DNA from: CAVQNQ01 sp963714205
GTDB taxonomy: Bacteria; Acidobacteriota; Terriglobia; Bryobacterales; Bryobacteraceae
DNA: 64,000 nt
Direction: 5' to 3'
Assembly (NCBI GenBank): GCA_963714205.1
Contig: CAVQNQ010000007.1
Span: 186,001-250,000 of the forward strand
A program made the translations under genes and the position numbers. Shown here in pieces: positions 56,039 to 64,000 of this stretch. Within the stretch, counting starts at the first letter, position 1, and the number at the start of each line of letters is the position of its first letter. A model generated the notes under the pieces. It saw only the letters and a list, made by a program, of their open reading frames with translations. It ran no database searches and was not told the DNA's origin.

Positions 56039-56923
56039 ATGAAGCTACAAGGTATTTTCCCACCGATCACAACGCCGTTCGATCACAACGGCGAGATTTA
56101 TGCGGCCAAGCTGCAACACAACGTCGAGAAGTGGAACCGCACGGCGCTATCCGGCTACGTCGTGATGGGGTCCACCGGCGAGAGTGTCATGCTCATGCCG
56201 GACGAGAAGGCGACGGTTTGGGAGCTGGTGGCCAAGCACGCCGCCGCGGACAAGCTGCTCATCGCCGGCACCGGCATGGAGAGCGTGCGCGAGACCGTGT
56301 GCCTGACCAATCGCGCCGCCGAGATGGGTTATAAGGCGGCCATGGTGCGCACCCCGCACTACTATAAGAACCTGATCAATCGCGCGGACGCCCAGGTGCT
56401 CTATTACCAGGCGGTGGCGGATCAATCGCGCATTCCGCTGATTATTTACAACTGGCCGCAAACCACCGGCGTGGATATCCCGGTGGAGGCGGTGGTGGCG
56501 CTCTCCGAGCACCCCAACGTGATTGCCATCAAGGAGAGCTCGGGCAACCTGGAGAAAGTCATGCAGATGATCCGGGAGGTGAAGCACGGCTTCCAGGTGC
56601 TGGTGGGCTCGGCGCCCACGCTGTGGCCTTCGCTGCTGATGGGGTCCTGCGGCGCCATCCTGGCCTATGCCAATGCCGCCCCATATTCCGTGATCGCCAT
56701 TTGGGAGGCTTACCGCATGCGCGATGAGGCCGCCGGGCTGGACTGGCAGAACCGCATCGCGCGGGCCGCCGCCCTGGTGACCGTGAAATACGGCGTTCCC
56801 GGATTGAAGTACGCCATGGATTTGAACGGTTACTACGGCGGCCCTCCGCGCCTGCCGCTCTCGGTGCCCACGCCCGCGGCGAAGAAAGAGATCGAAGAGG
56901 CATTCGCAGATCTGAAGGGCTGA
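56039..56923 (+). CDS. DapA/N-acetylneuraminate lyase family aldolase
   Basis: A 294-residue class I aldolase TIM barrel. MGSTGESVML holds the GSTGE substrate carboxylate motif, the catalytic Tyr lies in LIIYNWPQTTG and the Schiff-base Lys in VIAIKESSGN. True DapA often has GTTGE and YNVPxR; GSTGE with YNWPQ suggests a related lyase (4-hydroxy-2-oxoglutarate, KDG or similar) rather than dihydrodipicolinate synthase. The gene stands alone, so the substrate is open. Confidence 0.85.
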   Translation: MKLQGIFPPITTPFDHNGEIYAAKLQHNVEKWNRTALSGYVVMGSTGESVMLMPDEKATVWELVAKHAAADKLLIAGTGMESVRETVCLTNRAAEMGYKAAMVRTPHYYKNLINRADAQVLYYQAVADQSRIPLIIYNWPQTTGVDIPVEAVVALSEHPNVIAIKESSGNLEKVMQMIREVKHGFQVLVGSAPTLWPSLLMGSCGAILAYANAAPYSVIAIWEAYRMRDEAAGLDWQNRIARAAALVTVKYGVPGLKYAMDLNGYYGGPPRLPLSVPTPAAKKEIEEAFADLKG

Positions 56924-57073
56924 GAGCACATCGGCGCCGAAGGCCGGTCGCGCGACTTGGGAATTTTCTCTAAGTCACTCTACAACATTGAATTGCGTGC
57001 ATTCCGCGCCCGCTAACCAGGCTTTCCGGCGACCCCGTTTTCGCATAATGAAATCGGGAGAGACCGAAAGCCA

Positions 57074-58066
57074 ATGAAGTATATTACTCCGGCGGATCAC
57101 TATGCACTCAGGCGCGACGTTCATCCGTCCCAGAGGCAACTGCACGTGGAACCGGTCTCCGCGCCGCTCTATGTCATAACCGTTATTTTCAATCCGCAGA
57201 GATATGCTTCGCGATACCGGCTCTATCACGGCTTTGAGAAGCATTGTCTGGATGCGGGAGCCATCCCGTACACGGTGGAAATCGCTCTGGGAGACCGGCA
57301 TCACGAAGTCACGATGCACGAAAATCCGCGCCACATTCAACTGCGCACCGAATCCGAGTTGTGGTTCAAGGAGAATGCCGGCAACGTCGGCCTGCGCTAC
57401 CTTCCCCACGATTGGGAATATGTCGCTTTCGTGGACGCCGATTTCCTTTTCACGCGGCCGGATTGGGCCACCGAAACGGTTCACATGCTCCAGCATTACG
57501 ATGCCGTGCAGATGTATTCGAACCTCACCTACCTGACCAGCGATTACAAGGTTCACAATCAAATGCGCGGCTTCGTGTTTACGCATTTGAACCGGGGCAC
57601 GATGCCGAAGCAATACGGGCATCGGGGGGCCGTGGGCGGGGCGTGGGCCTTCCGGCGCGCGGCGATCGACAAACTGGGCGGCCTGCTCGAAACCTGCATT
57701 CTCGGATCGGGCGACTGGCACATGGCGTTCGCACTCGCCATGCGGGACGATTCACATCCCGAGATGAAATTCGCCGAAATCCCGCAGTATGCCAAGGCCA
57801 TTCGCGACTGGGCCGAGCGCGCCAAAGACCTGCGCGGCAACATCGGCTATGTCGATTCGAACGCCATCCACCATTGGCACGGGCCTCTCAAGAACCGCGG
57901 ATACAGCACACGCTGGACCATACTGACCGGGAACCGGTTCGATCCGTTTCGCGATCTGAGCCACGATTGGCAGGGGCTTTTAAGCCTCACCGCGCACAAG
58001 CCGAAACTCCGCGACGATATCCGGGCCTATTTCCGATCGAGAAACGAAGACTCGATCGAAGGATGA
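57074..58066 (+). CDS. Glycosyltransferase-like protein (GT-A fold candidate)
   Basis: A 330-residue protein with a nucleotide-sugar-transferase look. An N-terminal strand VITVIFNPQRYASRYRLYHG is followed by the DxD-type motif AFVDADFLFTRPDWA, GGAWAFRRAAIDKLGGL (acceptor-side loop), CILGSGDWHMAFALAM, and a late HHWHGPLKNRGY. This order resembles GT2/GT27-type transferases. GGGAGAG lies about 15 nt before the ATG and CATAAT (57044-57049) is a possible -10. No sugar-pathway neighbours; acceptor unknown. Confidence 0.65.
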   Translation: MKYITPADHYALRRDVHPSQRQLHVEPVSAPLYVITVIFNPQRYASRYRLYHGFEKHCLDAGAIPYTVEIALGDRHHEVTMHENPRHIQLRTESELWFKENAGNVGLRYLPHDWEYVAFVDADFLFTRPDWATETVHMLQHYDAVQMYSNLTYLTSDYKVHNQMRGFVFTHLNRGTMPKQYGHRGAVGGAWAFRRAAIDKLGGLLETCILGSGDWHMAFALAMRDDSHPEMKFAEIPQYAKAIRDWAERAKDLRGNIGYVDSNAIHHWHGPLKNRGYSTRWTILTGNRFDPFRDLSHDWQGLLSLTAHKPKLRDDIRAYFRSRNEDSIEG

Positions 58067-58074
58067 GCGGGTGC

Positions 58075-58095
58075 CACACGGTAGCACGCCGTGTG
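58075..58095. terminator. Hairpin between convergent genes (weak terminator)
   Basis: CACACGG (58075-58081) pairs with CCGTGTG (58089-58095) around a 7-nt loop, between the glycosyltransferase-like gene and the matrixin gene. No T-run on either side, so terminator function is doubtful. Confidence 0.3.
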
Positions 58096-58121
58096 CCGGC
58101 GGGTTGTGGGTTGCCGCGCCG

Positions 58122-60662
58122 CTATCGGGCCGTGATTGCAACCGGCGCGCTGCCCGATCCATCCACCGACACCACCACCGGCACCTGAGATCCACCGAAG
58201 GACTGGCTCAGCACGAACTGGATCTGGAACTGGCCGCCCTGGGATGCGATCTGCAAGATGGTCATCGGCAATCCCGAGACCGTCACCTGTACGCGGTTGA
58301 GGTTGGCGGCGGCTGGATCGATGCCGCTCACCACGGCCGTCAGAACGTCGCCGGGACTGGCCGCCGCGCCCGAAGGATCGGTCACGCTCTGAATCTGGGG
58401 CGGCGGAACGTCGATCTGCACGGCCACCGGAAAAGCGTTCGACGAGCCGTTGTTCACTTGCAGAATAGCCGGCCCCGTCGGGAAGCCCTGCGGGATGGCG
58501 AAATTGACCTGATTCGACGAGGTGTACAGCGGCGTCATGTTCACAGCGTTCGCCATGCTCTCGGAGCTCAAGGCGATCTGCACTGCGCCCGAAGCCGACA
58601 GGTTTGAGCCGAACAGCGCCACCGCGCTGCCGGAATAGAAGACCGGCAGGTAGGATCCATTCACCACGGCGTCGATGGCGGGCAGGGCCGGATTGGGAGC
58701 TTGCACCTGGAAGGCGGACGGCTGGGCCATCGCCTGGAAGCCCGAGATCGCGCTCAGCTCATACGATCCGGGCGCCGCGTTGGGTGCGACCACCAGGTTG
58801 GCGATCAGGTGGGTCGGGCTGAGCACCCAAACGCGGCGAACGGATATGTCCCCCGTGCCGTAACCGAGGGTCACCTGGCCATTCACGAAATTGGTGTTCA
58901 CGCCGGTGATATCCACCATGGCCAAAGTGCCCGGAGAGCCGGTGCTGGCCGGCAGGGAGGTGAGACTGACGGCGCCAATCTGCGGAGCCACGGGCCCGTA
59001 CGCATAAACCGGCGGTGGGCCGTAAAAAGTCGAGTTCTGGCCGTCGCTGTTGAATACCGTGACAGAGGCGTTCTGATTGTTCGCACCGCTGGGCGGCGTC
59101 ACCGTGATGGAACCGCCCGCCGCGGAGGTCTGGGCGGCCTGCAAGCTATCGAAGAACACCCGGCTGTCGGGACCGAAATCGCCTCCCGAAATCGTCACCG
59201 TGCCATCCGCGTTGGAGGCCACCGAAGTGATCTGAGGCGGTCCCTTTTGCACCAGGTTGATGCCATCCGGCAGAATGTACAAATCGTCGCCGAAATTGAA
59301 AACCAGGTGGCGCGGCCCCGTCCCCGGGAATGGCGGGATATAAAAATAGATCGCCAGGCTGCTGCCGCCTTGACCTCCGAGGATGGCGCTGGCGAACGCT
59401 CCCCCCAGAATGTTCACCGACTGAACCGCCGCGAAACTCGAGCTGGGCGACTCCGCCACGATGGTCAGGAGCCTCTGGGGATTGGTGACATCCACGTACG
59501 CCGGGGTGATCGGAAGCGATGGCTCGGAGTACGTGTAGGTGTGGGTGTTGGTATCGAGGAAGCTGTAGGTGACGCCGTCATACATGTGGATCGACGTCCG
59601 CGGCTGCACTGCGAAATTCTGGCCCGTCAGGCTCGTCCCCGCCACGATGGTGAAACTGGTGGCCTGCGTCGGATCGAGCGTGCCCGGATAGAACACGGTC
59701 TGAAAGTACCCGCTGGGTCCCGCCATGGCATGGCCCGAGGAATCCACCGGCAGCGTCAGGCCGGTGCCGTTGGCGGGAACGGCGTCCGGCGGAAGCGGAT
59801 GGACGTAAAGCAGATACTGATTGGGCGGCAAACCGTGTATGGTGTAGGTTCCGTCGGGATTGGTGAGCGCGCTGACCGCCGGGCCGGCGGGTGGAATGGC
59901 CACCACGGAGGCCATGTTCACGGGGTTGCCGTTCGCGGTCACCTGGCCCGAAATCGAACCATAAGACGCGCTCCAGCCGGCTTTGCCGTACAACACCAGC
60001 AGGCCCGCGATGTCATCGGCATCGAGCGGCCGCGCGCGCGAGGTGTCGCGAATCACGTCCTGCGACATGGCCGCGCCCGTCCAGGTATGTTGCAGCCCCA
60101 GTGCGTGGCCGAACTCGTGCACCGCGGTGGTGTAATACTCTTCCTGGTAGCTCGGCCCGGGCTGGTCGGCGGTGTTGTCGGTCAGGATCACCTGGCCGCG
60201 CAGAATAGGAAAGAACGGACCGTTCTGACCAACCGATACCGTGGCATTCGCCGCCACGGTCACGCCGCCCATGCCCAGCAAGCCGGGCAGGTTCTCGAAA
60301 GTCACATCGGCGCTGGGGGTATTGGAAGTGGCCACCTGGGAAGCGCTTTCGAGGCCCCCGAAAGCCACCCGCAGGTCCGAATTAGGGACCGCGTTCCATG
60401 AAGCGGCGGCTTGCTTGATCTGGCTGAGGACCGAGCCGAACGTATCGTTGGCGCCGTAGGATGCCGGCCCGGTATCCACCACCATGAACGTGACGGTCTT
60501 GTTGGACAGCGCGTTCAGATCGTAGGCCTGCTGGACGGGAGTATAGGGAGCGTTGAGCGTGAGGTAGTGGATATAGTGATAGTAGGCTTGCGCGGGGATT
60601 CCCACGGCCAGCGCCGCCGCGACGGCCACGAAACGGGATAGACGCCGCGGAGGTTGTATCAC
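58122..60662 (-). CDS. Secreted matrixin-type zinc metalloprotease with Ig-like repeats
   Basis: An 846-residue exported protein. The signal peptide (FVAVAAALAVGIPAQA) is followed by an M10-like catalytic domain (about 28-230) with VTFMVVD and the zinc site HEFGHALGLQH (His182, Glu183, His186, His192) and a Met at 199. A carboxypeptidase-regulatory-like unit lies at about 235-320 (SGQVTANGNPVNMASVVAIP, GTYTIHGLPPNQYLLYV), then IPT/TIG-like and Solibacter TIGR03437-type modules to the C-terminus. It is probably an extracellular or surface protease. It follows the 200-residue partner gene with a 4-bp overlap. Confidence 0.88.
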   Translation of the reverse strand: MIQPPRRLSRFVAVAAALAVGIPAQAYYHYIHYLTLNAPYTPVQQAYDLNALSNKTVTFMVVDTGPASYGANDTFGSVLSQIKQAAASWNAVPNSDLRVAFGGLESASQVATSNTPSADVTFENLPGLLGMGGVTVAANATVSVGQNGPFFPILRGQVILTDNTADQPGPSYQEEYYTTAVHEFGHALGLQHTWTGAAMSQDVIRDTSRARPLDADDIAGLLVLYGKAGWSASYGSISGQVTANGNPVNMASVVAIPPAGPAVSALTNPDGTYTIHGLPPNQYLLYVHPLPPDAVPANGTGLTLPVDSSGHAMAGPSGYFQTVFYPGTLDPTQATSFTIVAGTSLTGQNFAVQPRTSIHMYDGVTYSFLDTNTHTYTYSEPSLPITPAYVDVTNPQRLLTIVAESPSSSFAAVQSVNILGGAFASAILGGQGGSSLAIYFYIPPFPGTGPRHLVFNFGDDLYILPDGINLVQKGPPQITSVASNADGTVTISGGDFGPDSRVFFDSLQAAQTSAAGGSITVTPPSGANNQNASVTVFNSDGQNSTFYGPPPVYAYGPVAPQIGAVSLTSLPASTGSPGTLAMVDITGVNTNFVNGQVTLGYGTGDISVRRVWVLSPTHLIANLVVAPNAAPGSYELSAISGFQAMAQPSAFQVQAPNPALPAIDAVVNGSYLPVFYSGSAVALFGSNLSASGAVQIALSSESMANAVNMTPLYTSSNQVNFAIPQGFPTGPAILQVNNGSSNAFPVAVQIDVPPPQIQSVTDPSGAAASPGDVLTAVVSGIDPAAANLNRVQVTVSGLPMTILQIASQGGQFQIQFVLSQSFGGSQVPVVVSVDGSGSAPVAITAR

Positions 60663-61261
60663 TTGCCTGCCCCCTTTCCGGCCGCGCTCAGTGTCGAAGA
60701 GATGCGCGATTTCAAATCGCTCAGCTTCATGGCCAGCGTCTGATCCTGCACCTGCCGCGCGGTGCCCGGATCAAGCATCAACTCTCGGCTGGCCGCACGC
60801 GTGACGACCGGATCGGCCGCGGCGCCCGGCGCGATCGCGAAAAGGCCCTGCGTCAGACCGATGACCTGGGTTAACCCGGATTTGCCGGTCCACAGGAAAA
60901 AGACATACTCATCGCCCGCGCTGAACGCGGGGGAACCGGCGAAAATCTGGCGGAGATTGCCGGCTACACCTCCGGGGACGGCCACTTCGGTGGCCGCCGA
61001 ACCCTTATAGGTCTCGCTGACCTGCAACTGGTAGTGCGTGTAGATGATCGAGCCGGCGAATCCTCCATACGAGCCCGTGACCTTGGCCCTGACGATGGCG
61101 GTGGACTTCTGAATCATGTCGTCGAGGGAGAGCCGCTCCAGAGTGGCGCTCTGGAGCGGCACCAGGCAGCAGATGCCCAGTACGAGCCCATGGAGGAAGT
61201 GGCGCACGGTGCGGGAGAGTGCATGCGGCCTGCCATTGGATTGCTTTGATTTCAAAAGCAT
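60659..61261 (-). CDS. Exported partner protein of the matrixin
   Basis: A 200-residue protein with a signal peptide (HFLHGLVLGICCLVPLQS), then ATLERLSLDDMIQKSTAIVRAKV, YTHYQLQVSETYKG and AGDEYVFFLWTGKSG. This conserved order (xxLxxMxxxSxxIVxGxVxxxxS...T...VxxxxKG...GExYLLFL) is found in small exported proteins encoded just upstream of matrixins in several environmental phyla. Role unknown: chaperone, inhibitor or anchor for the protease. No clear promoter was seen in the 67 bp before its ATG. Confidence 0.7.
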   Translation of the reverse strand: MLLKSKQSNGRPHALSRTVRHFLHGLVLGICCLVPLQSATLERLSLDDMIQKSTAIVRAKVTGSYGGFAGSIIYTHYQLQVSETYKGSAATEVAVPGGVAGNLRQIFAGSPAFSAGDEYVFFLWTGKSGLTQVIGLTQGLFAIAPGAAADPVVTRAASRELMLDPGTARQVQDQTLAMKLSDLKSRISSTLSAAGKGAGK

Positions 61262-61328
61262 TTCAGCACCCGGAACGGCAAGTTGTGGGTTAACGCGACA
61301 CGCGGTTGAGACAGCCTGTCCCAGCCGC

Positions 61329-63263
61329 TTACGCTTTGGGCGGGCGCACGATCAGCATGGGCACTTCGAGATTATGGCGAACCGGATCGATGGTGGTGCC
61401 GAAGATCAGGTCCTTGAGGCCGCCATGCCCGTGGGCGCCCATAATGACCAGGTCGGGGTGAACTTCGCGCGCATAGCGGACGATCTCTTTAGTGGGAGAA
61501 GGCGAGTGGGAAATGGCGGCTTCCACGGTTATTCCCTGGCCGCGCAGCGATTGGGCGATGCGCTCCAGATACTGCTCGCCGGCTTCGGTTTCGGCGGTGG
61601 AGGCTTCGCGGCCGTACATGCGGCTGGTGACGCCTTCCTCCACGTGCAGCAGGAAAAGCTCGGCACTGTAGAGGCGCGCCATGGCAGCCGCATGGCTGAC
61701 AGCCAGGCGGTCGAGAGGCGTGTGGTCCAGGGGAACCAGAATACGCTTGTATACCGGAGCGGCGGCCGATTCGGCGCCGGCGGTCTCCGGCAGAACCACG
61801 GGCGCGTGGCCGAACTTGTGGATCCAGCGTGTAATCAGAGGTTCCACGCCGACCCAGAGTAGCAAACCGGCGAGAATCAGGGCGACCGGCACCACCGCCA
61901 TCCACACCAGCGGGCGCCACGGTCCGGCCGTGGCCAGCCAATCGCGGATGGCCATGCCAGCAAGGCGGAAATTGAGACCGATGATGACGATTGCGGTGCT
62001 CCAGGCCAGTACGCGCACCCAGGCGGAATTGCGGAATGAACCCATCCTGGAGGGGTCGCTGGTGAAGTGAATCAGCGGCACGATGGCGAAGGGGAGCTGC
62101 ATGCTTAGAATCACCTGGCTCAAGATCAGCAGGCCAAAAGTGGCCTGATCGCCAGCAATATAAATGGTGAGAGCTGCGGGAATGATGGCCAGCGAGCGGG
62201 TGATCAGGCGGCGCAGCCAGGGCCTCATGCGAATGTTGAGGAAACCCTCCATAACAATCTGTCCCGCAAGGGTTCCTGTAAGCGTGGAAGATTGCCCGGA
62301 ACAGAGCAGCGCCACGGCAAATATGATGCCCGCCAGGCTGGTGCCGAGCAGCGGAACGAGCAGCGTTTGGGCCTGCTGGATCTCGGTCACTACGATGCCG
62401 CGCTTGAAGAAAACCGCCGCGGCAAGCACCAGGATGGCGATGTTTACCAGCATGGCGCCGTTCAACGCAACCACGGAATCGATCAGGTTGTAGCGGCAAG
62501 CGATGAGCTTGGCTTTCTCCGTATGGCCGATCTGGCGCGTCTGTACCAGGGCTGAATGGAGGTACAGATTGTGGGGCATCACGGTGGCGCCGATGATCCC
62601 GATAGCCACGTATAAGCTATCCCGGTTGAGGCGCGGCACAAAACCTGTAAGGATCTCTTTAGCCAGTGGCTTAGCCCACAAAATCTCAACGAAAAAACAA
62701 CCTGCGATTACGGTTATGAGGGCGAGCACGAAGGCCTCGATGGCGCGGATGCCGAAGCTTTGAAACCAGAGCAGCAACAGGGTGTCGGCGGCGGTAAGGA
62801 TGACGCCCATCAGCAGGGGGATATGAAAGAGCAGGTTGAGACCGATGGCCGCGCCCAGCACTTCCGCCAGGTCGCAGGCGGCCACAGCGATTTCGCAGAG
62901 CACCCACAGCGCCAGATTGACGTGCCGGGGATAAGTTTCCGAACAGGCTTGCGCCAAGTCGCGGCCGGTCACGATTCCCAGGCGGGCGCTCAGAGTCTGG
63001 AGGAGGATCGCCATGGCGTTGGACATCACCAGCACCCAGAGGAGCTGATAGCCGAAGCGCGCGCCGCCTTCGAGGTCGGTGGCCCAGTTGCCGGGGTCCA
63101 TGTAGCCCACGCTGACCAGGTAGGCCGGACCGGCAAAGGCGACCATGCGGCGCCAGAAGGTGAGTTGGAGGGTGCCTACGCTCGAGTGCACGTCGGCCAG
63201 CGAGCGGGCTTCGTGCGCGGGCGGGCGGGCGGCAGGCATGGGAGTTCGGTCGCGGGGGCGCAA
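61329..63263 (-). CDS. NRAMP divalent-metal transporter fused to a UspA domain
   Basis: A 644-residue fusion. Residues about 40-480 form an 11-TM NRAMP/MntH transporter with the metal-site motifs SVGYMDPGNWATDLEGG (TM1) and GATVMPHNLYLHSALVQ (TM6), importing Mn2+/Fe2+ with protons. Residues 505-644 form a universal stress protein domain: YKRILVPLDHTPLDRLAVSH and the ATP-binding MGAHGHGGLKDLIFGTT. The start is probably TTG 63263, backed by TATGGT 6 nt upstream; ATG 63239 is the alternative. The fusion suggests ATP/stress gating of metal import. Confidence 0.9.
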   Translation of the reverse strand: MRPRDRTPMPAARPPAHEARSLADVHSSVGTLQLTFWRRMVAFAGPAYLVSVGYMDPGNWATDLEGGARFGYQLLWVLVMSNAMAILLQTLSARLGIVTGRDLAQACSETYPRHVNLALWVLCEIAVAACDLAEVLGAAIGLNLLFHIPLLMGVILTAADTLLLLWFQSFGIRAIEAFVLALITVIAGCFFVEILWAKPLAKEILTGFVPRLNRDSLYVAIGIIGATVMPHNLYLHSALVQTRQIGHTEKAKLIACRYNLIDSVVALNGAMLVNIAILVLAAAVFFKRGIVVTEIQQAQTLLVPLLGTSLAGIIFAVALLCSGQSSTLTGTLAGQIVMEGFLNIRMRPWLRRLITRSLAIIPAALTIYIAGDQATFGLLILSQVILSMQLPFAIVPLIHFTSDPSRMGSFRNSAWVRVLAWSTAIVIIGLNFRLAGMAIRDWLATAGPWRPLVWMAVVPVALILAGLLLWVGVEPLITRWIHKFGHAPVVLPETAGAESAAAPVYKRILVPLDHTPLDRLAVSHAAAMARLYSAELFLLHVEEGVTSRMYGREASTAETEAGEQYLERIAQSLRGQGITVEAAISHSPSPTKEIVRYAREVHPDLVIMGAHGHGGLKDLIFGTTIDPVRHNLEVPMLIVRPPKA

Positions 63264-63268
63264 CCTGA

Positions 63269-63275
63269 TACCATA
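63269..63275. promoter_or_regulatory. Overlapping divergent -10 hexamers between mntH-usp and hypC
   Basis: TACCATA reads TACCAT on the plus strand (63269-63274, 8 nt before hypC ATG) and TATGGT on the minus strand (63275-63270, 6 nt before the mntH-usp TTG). Only 19 bp separate the two start codons. Confidence 0.45.
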
Positions 63276-63282
63276 GTCTCAC

Positions 63283-63522
63283 ATGTGTTTAGCTGTACCG
63301 GGTAAGATTACCGAGTTGCGCGAGGAGGGCGGGGTGCCCATGGCGCGCGTGGATTTCGGAGGCGTGGCGCGGGATGCCTGCATGGTATACCTGCCTGAGG
63401 CGGCGGTAGGCGACTACGTCCTGGTGCACGTAGGATTCGCCATTACCCGGGTGGATGAGGAAGAGGCCGCCAAGACCCTGGCCGCGCTTAAAGAGTTAGG
63501 TGAGTTTTCCGATTTGGAATGA
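63283..63522 (+). CDS. hypC: Hydrogenase maturation chaperone HypC
   Basis: A 79-residue HypC/HupF protein. The N-terminal CLAVPGKI with the essential Cys2 binds the Fe(CN)2CO precursor together with HypD and delivers it to the large subunit of [NiFe] hydrogenase. VGDYVLVHVGFAITRVDEEEA is the typical C-terminal half. It overlaps hypD by 4 bp. It implies a [NiFe] hydrogenase encoded elsewhere or just beyond the window. Confidence 0.95.
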   Translation: MCLAVPGKITELREEGGVPMARVDFGGVARDACMVYLPEAAVGDYVLVHVGFAITRVDEEEAAKTLAALKELGEFSDLE

Positions 63523-64000
63523 AGTATATAGACGAGTTCCGTAACCAGGAGCTCGCCCAAAACCTGCTCCTGCGGCTGCGCGCGCTGGTGACCCGTCCGT
63601 GGGTGGTGATGGAGGTCTGCGGCGGGCAGACGCACTCGATCGTCAAATACGGCCTGGATGAACTGCTGCCCAAGGAGATCGAGCTGGCGCATGGGCCGGG
63701 CTGCCCGGTGTGCGTCACCTCGCTCGAGCTGATCGACCGGGCGCATGCGCTGGCCCGGCGGCCGGACGTCATCTTCTGCTCCTTCGGCGATATGCTGCGC
63801 GTGCCGGGATCCTCGGGGGATCTGTTCCAGATCCGGTCGCAAGGCGGCGACGTGCGGGTGGTTTATTCGCCGCTCGATTGCCTGAAGCTGGCGCGCGCGA
63901 ATCCCACCAAACGCGTGGTGTTTTTCGCCATTGGCTTTGAGACCACCGCCCCGGCCAATGCTATGTCGGTATGGCAGGCGCGCGCGCAAAACATTGAGAA
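63519..64000 (+). CDS. hypD: Hydrogenase maturation protein HypD (partial, runs off the window)
   Basis: The first 160 residues of HypD, the [4Fe-4S] scaffold for assembling the Fe(CN)2CO group. MEVCGGQTHSIVKYGLDELL carries the Cys34 (CGGQTH) motif. ELAHGPGCPVCVTSLE is the second conserved Cys cluster, and FFAIGFETTAPANA the third HypD block. It begins at ATG 63519 overlapping the hypC stop. The reading frame is open at the window edge; hypE or other hyp genes are expected beyond. Confidence 0.95.
   Translation, partial: MKYIDEFRNQELAQNLLLRLRALVTRPWVVMEVCGGQTHSIVKYGLDELLPKEIELAHGPGCPVCVTSLELIDRAHALARRPDVIFCSFGDMLRVPGSSGDLFQIRSQGGDVRVVYSPLDCLKLARANPTKRVVFFAIGFETTAPANAMSVWQARAQNIE

Noticed and set aside
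56039..56923. Naming the aldolase dapA
   Set aside because: GSTGE and YNWPQ differ from typical DapA (GTTGE, YNVP) and no lysine-pathway neighbour is present.

Overview
The window is high-GC, gene-dense bacterial chromosome. Several families point to an acidobacterium of the Solibacter/Bryobacter type: two secreted VWA proteins of the acidobacterial TIGR03436 kind, repeated C-terminal beta-modules resembling the Solibacter-type TIGR03437 domain in a lectin-like protein and a metalloprotease, and Solibacter-like GC-rich double hairpins. That placement is inferred from protein families, not from a marker gene. I see no rRNA, tRNA, CRISPR array, insertion sequence or prophage.

Layout. 0-9.1 kb: PIG-L deacetylase, histidine phosphatase and DinB, then a minus-strand run of HMA-like protein, thiD, an Aas-type acyltransferase/acyl-ACP synthetase, an OFA-type (oxalate/formate-like) transporter, a ketopantoate-reductase-like enzyme and an oxalate-CoA-ligase-like gene broken by three indels. 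9.2-12.9 kb: zinc-ribbon/proline-rich membrane protein, TMTC-like TPR membrane protein, nth, and a BON-domain protein whose Shine-Dalgarno is locked in a hairpin. 13.0-14.9 kb: an accessory islet with a RelE/HigB-HigA toxin-antitoxin pair, a fragment of a second BON gene and a membrane-anchored protein of unknown function. 14.9-19.0 kb: argF-argG-argH-argR behind a double ARG box. 19.0-26 kb: two VWA proteins plus a small coupled protein, kdsB-pyrG-kdsA, a pilin-like protein and a FliA-type sigma factor. 26-36 kb: an MFSD1-like transporter divergent from a hydratase, cell-wall enzymes (AMIN amidase, lytic transglycosylase), mobA, an MlaF-like ATPase, a pentapeptide protein, and zwf divergent from gnd. 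36-43.4 kb: a phosphodiesterase translationally coupled to a 1256-residue lectin/BACON surface protein, then two tandem secreted paralogues. 43.4-53.7 kb: a DHOD-like protein and pyruvate:ferredoxin oxidoreductase, maf/ppk2, a PMT-type glycosyltransferase, dciA-gatC-gatA and sodA. 53.8-64 kb: SnoaL-like and DUF1080 proteins, prmA, a DapA-family lyase, a glycosyltransferase-like protein, a matrixin with its partner, an NRAMP-UspA fusion, and hypC-hypD running off the end.

The most distinctive signal is regulatory. At least thirteen genes that begin transcription units carry a TANNNT -10-like hexamer only 5-11 nt before the start codon, usually without a Shine-Dalgarno, which predicts leaderless or nearly leaderless mRNAs. 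In two divergent pairs (maf/ppk2 and mntH-usp/hypC) the two opposing -10 hexamers overlap in the few bases between start codons. Two genes (the oxalate-CoA ligase and nifJ) contain single-base indels. These are either real decay or assembly errors and need read-level checking.
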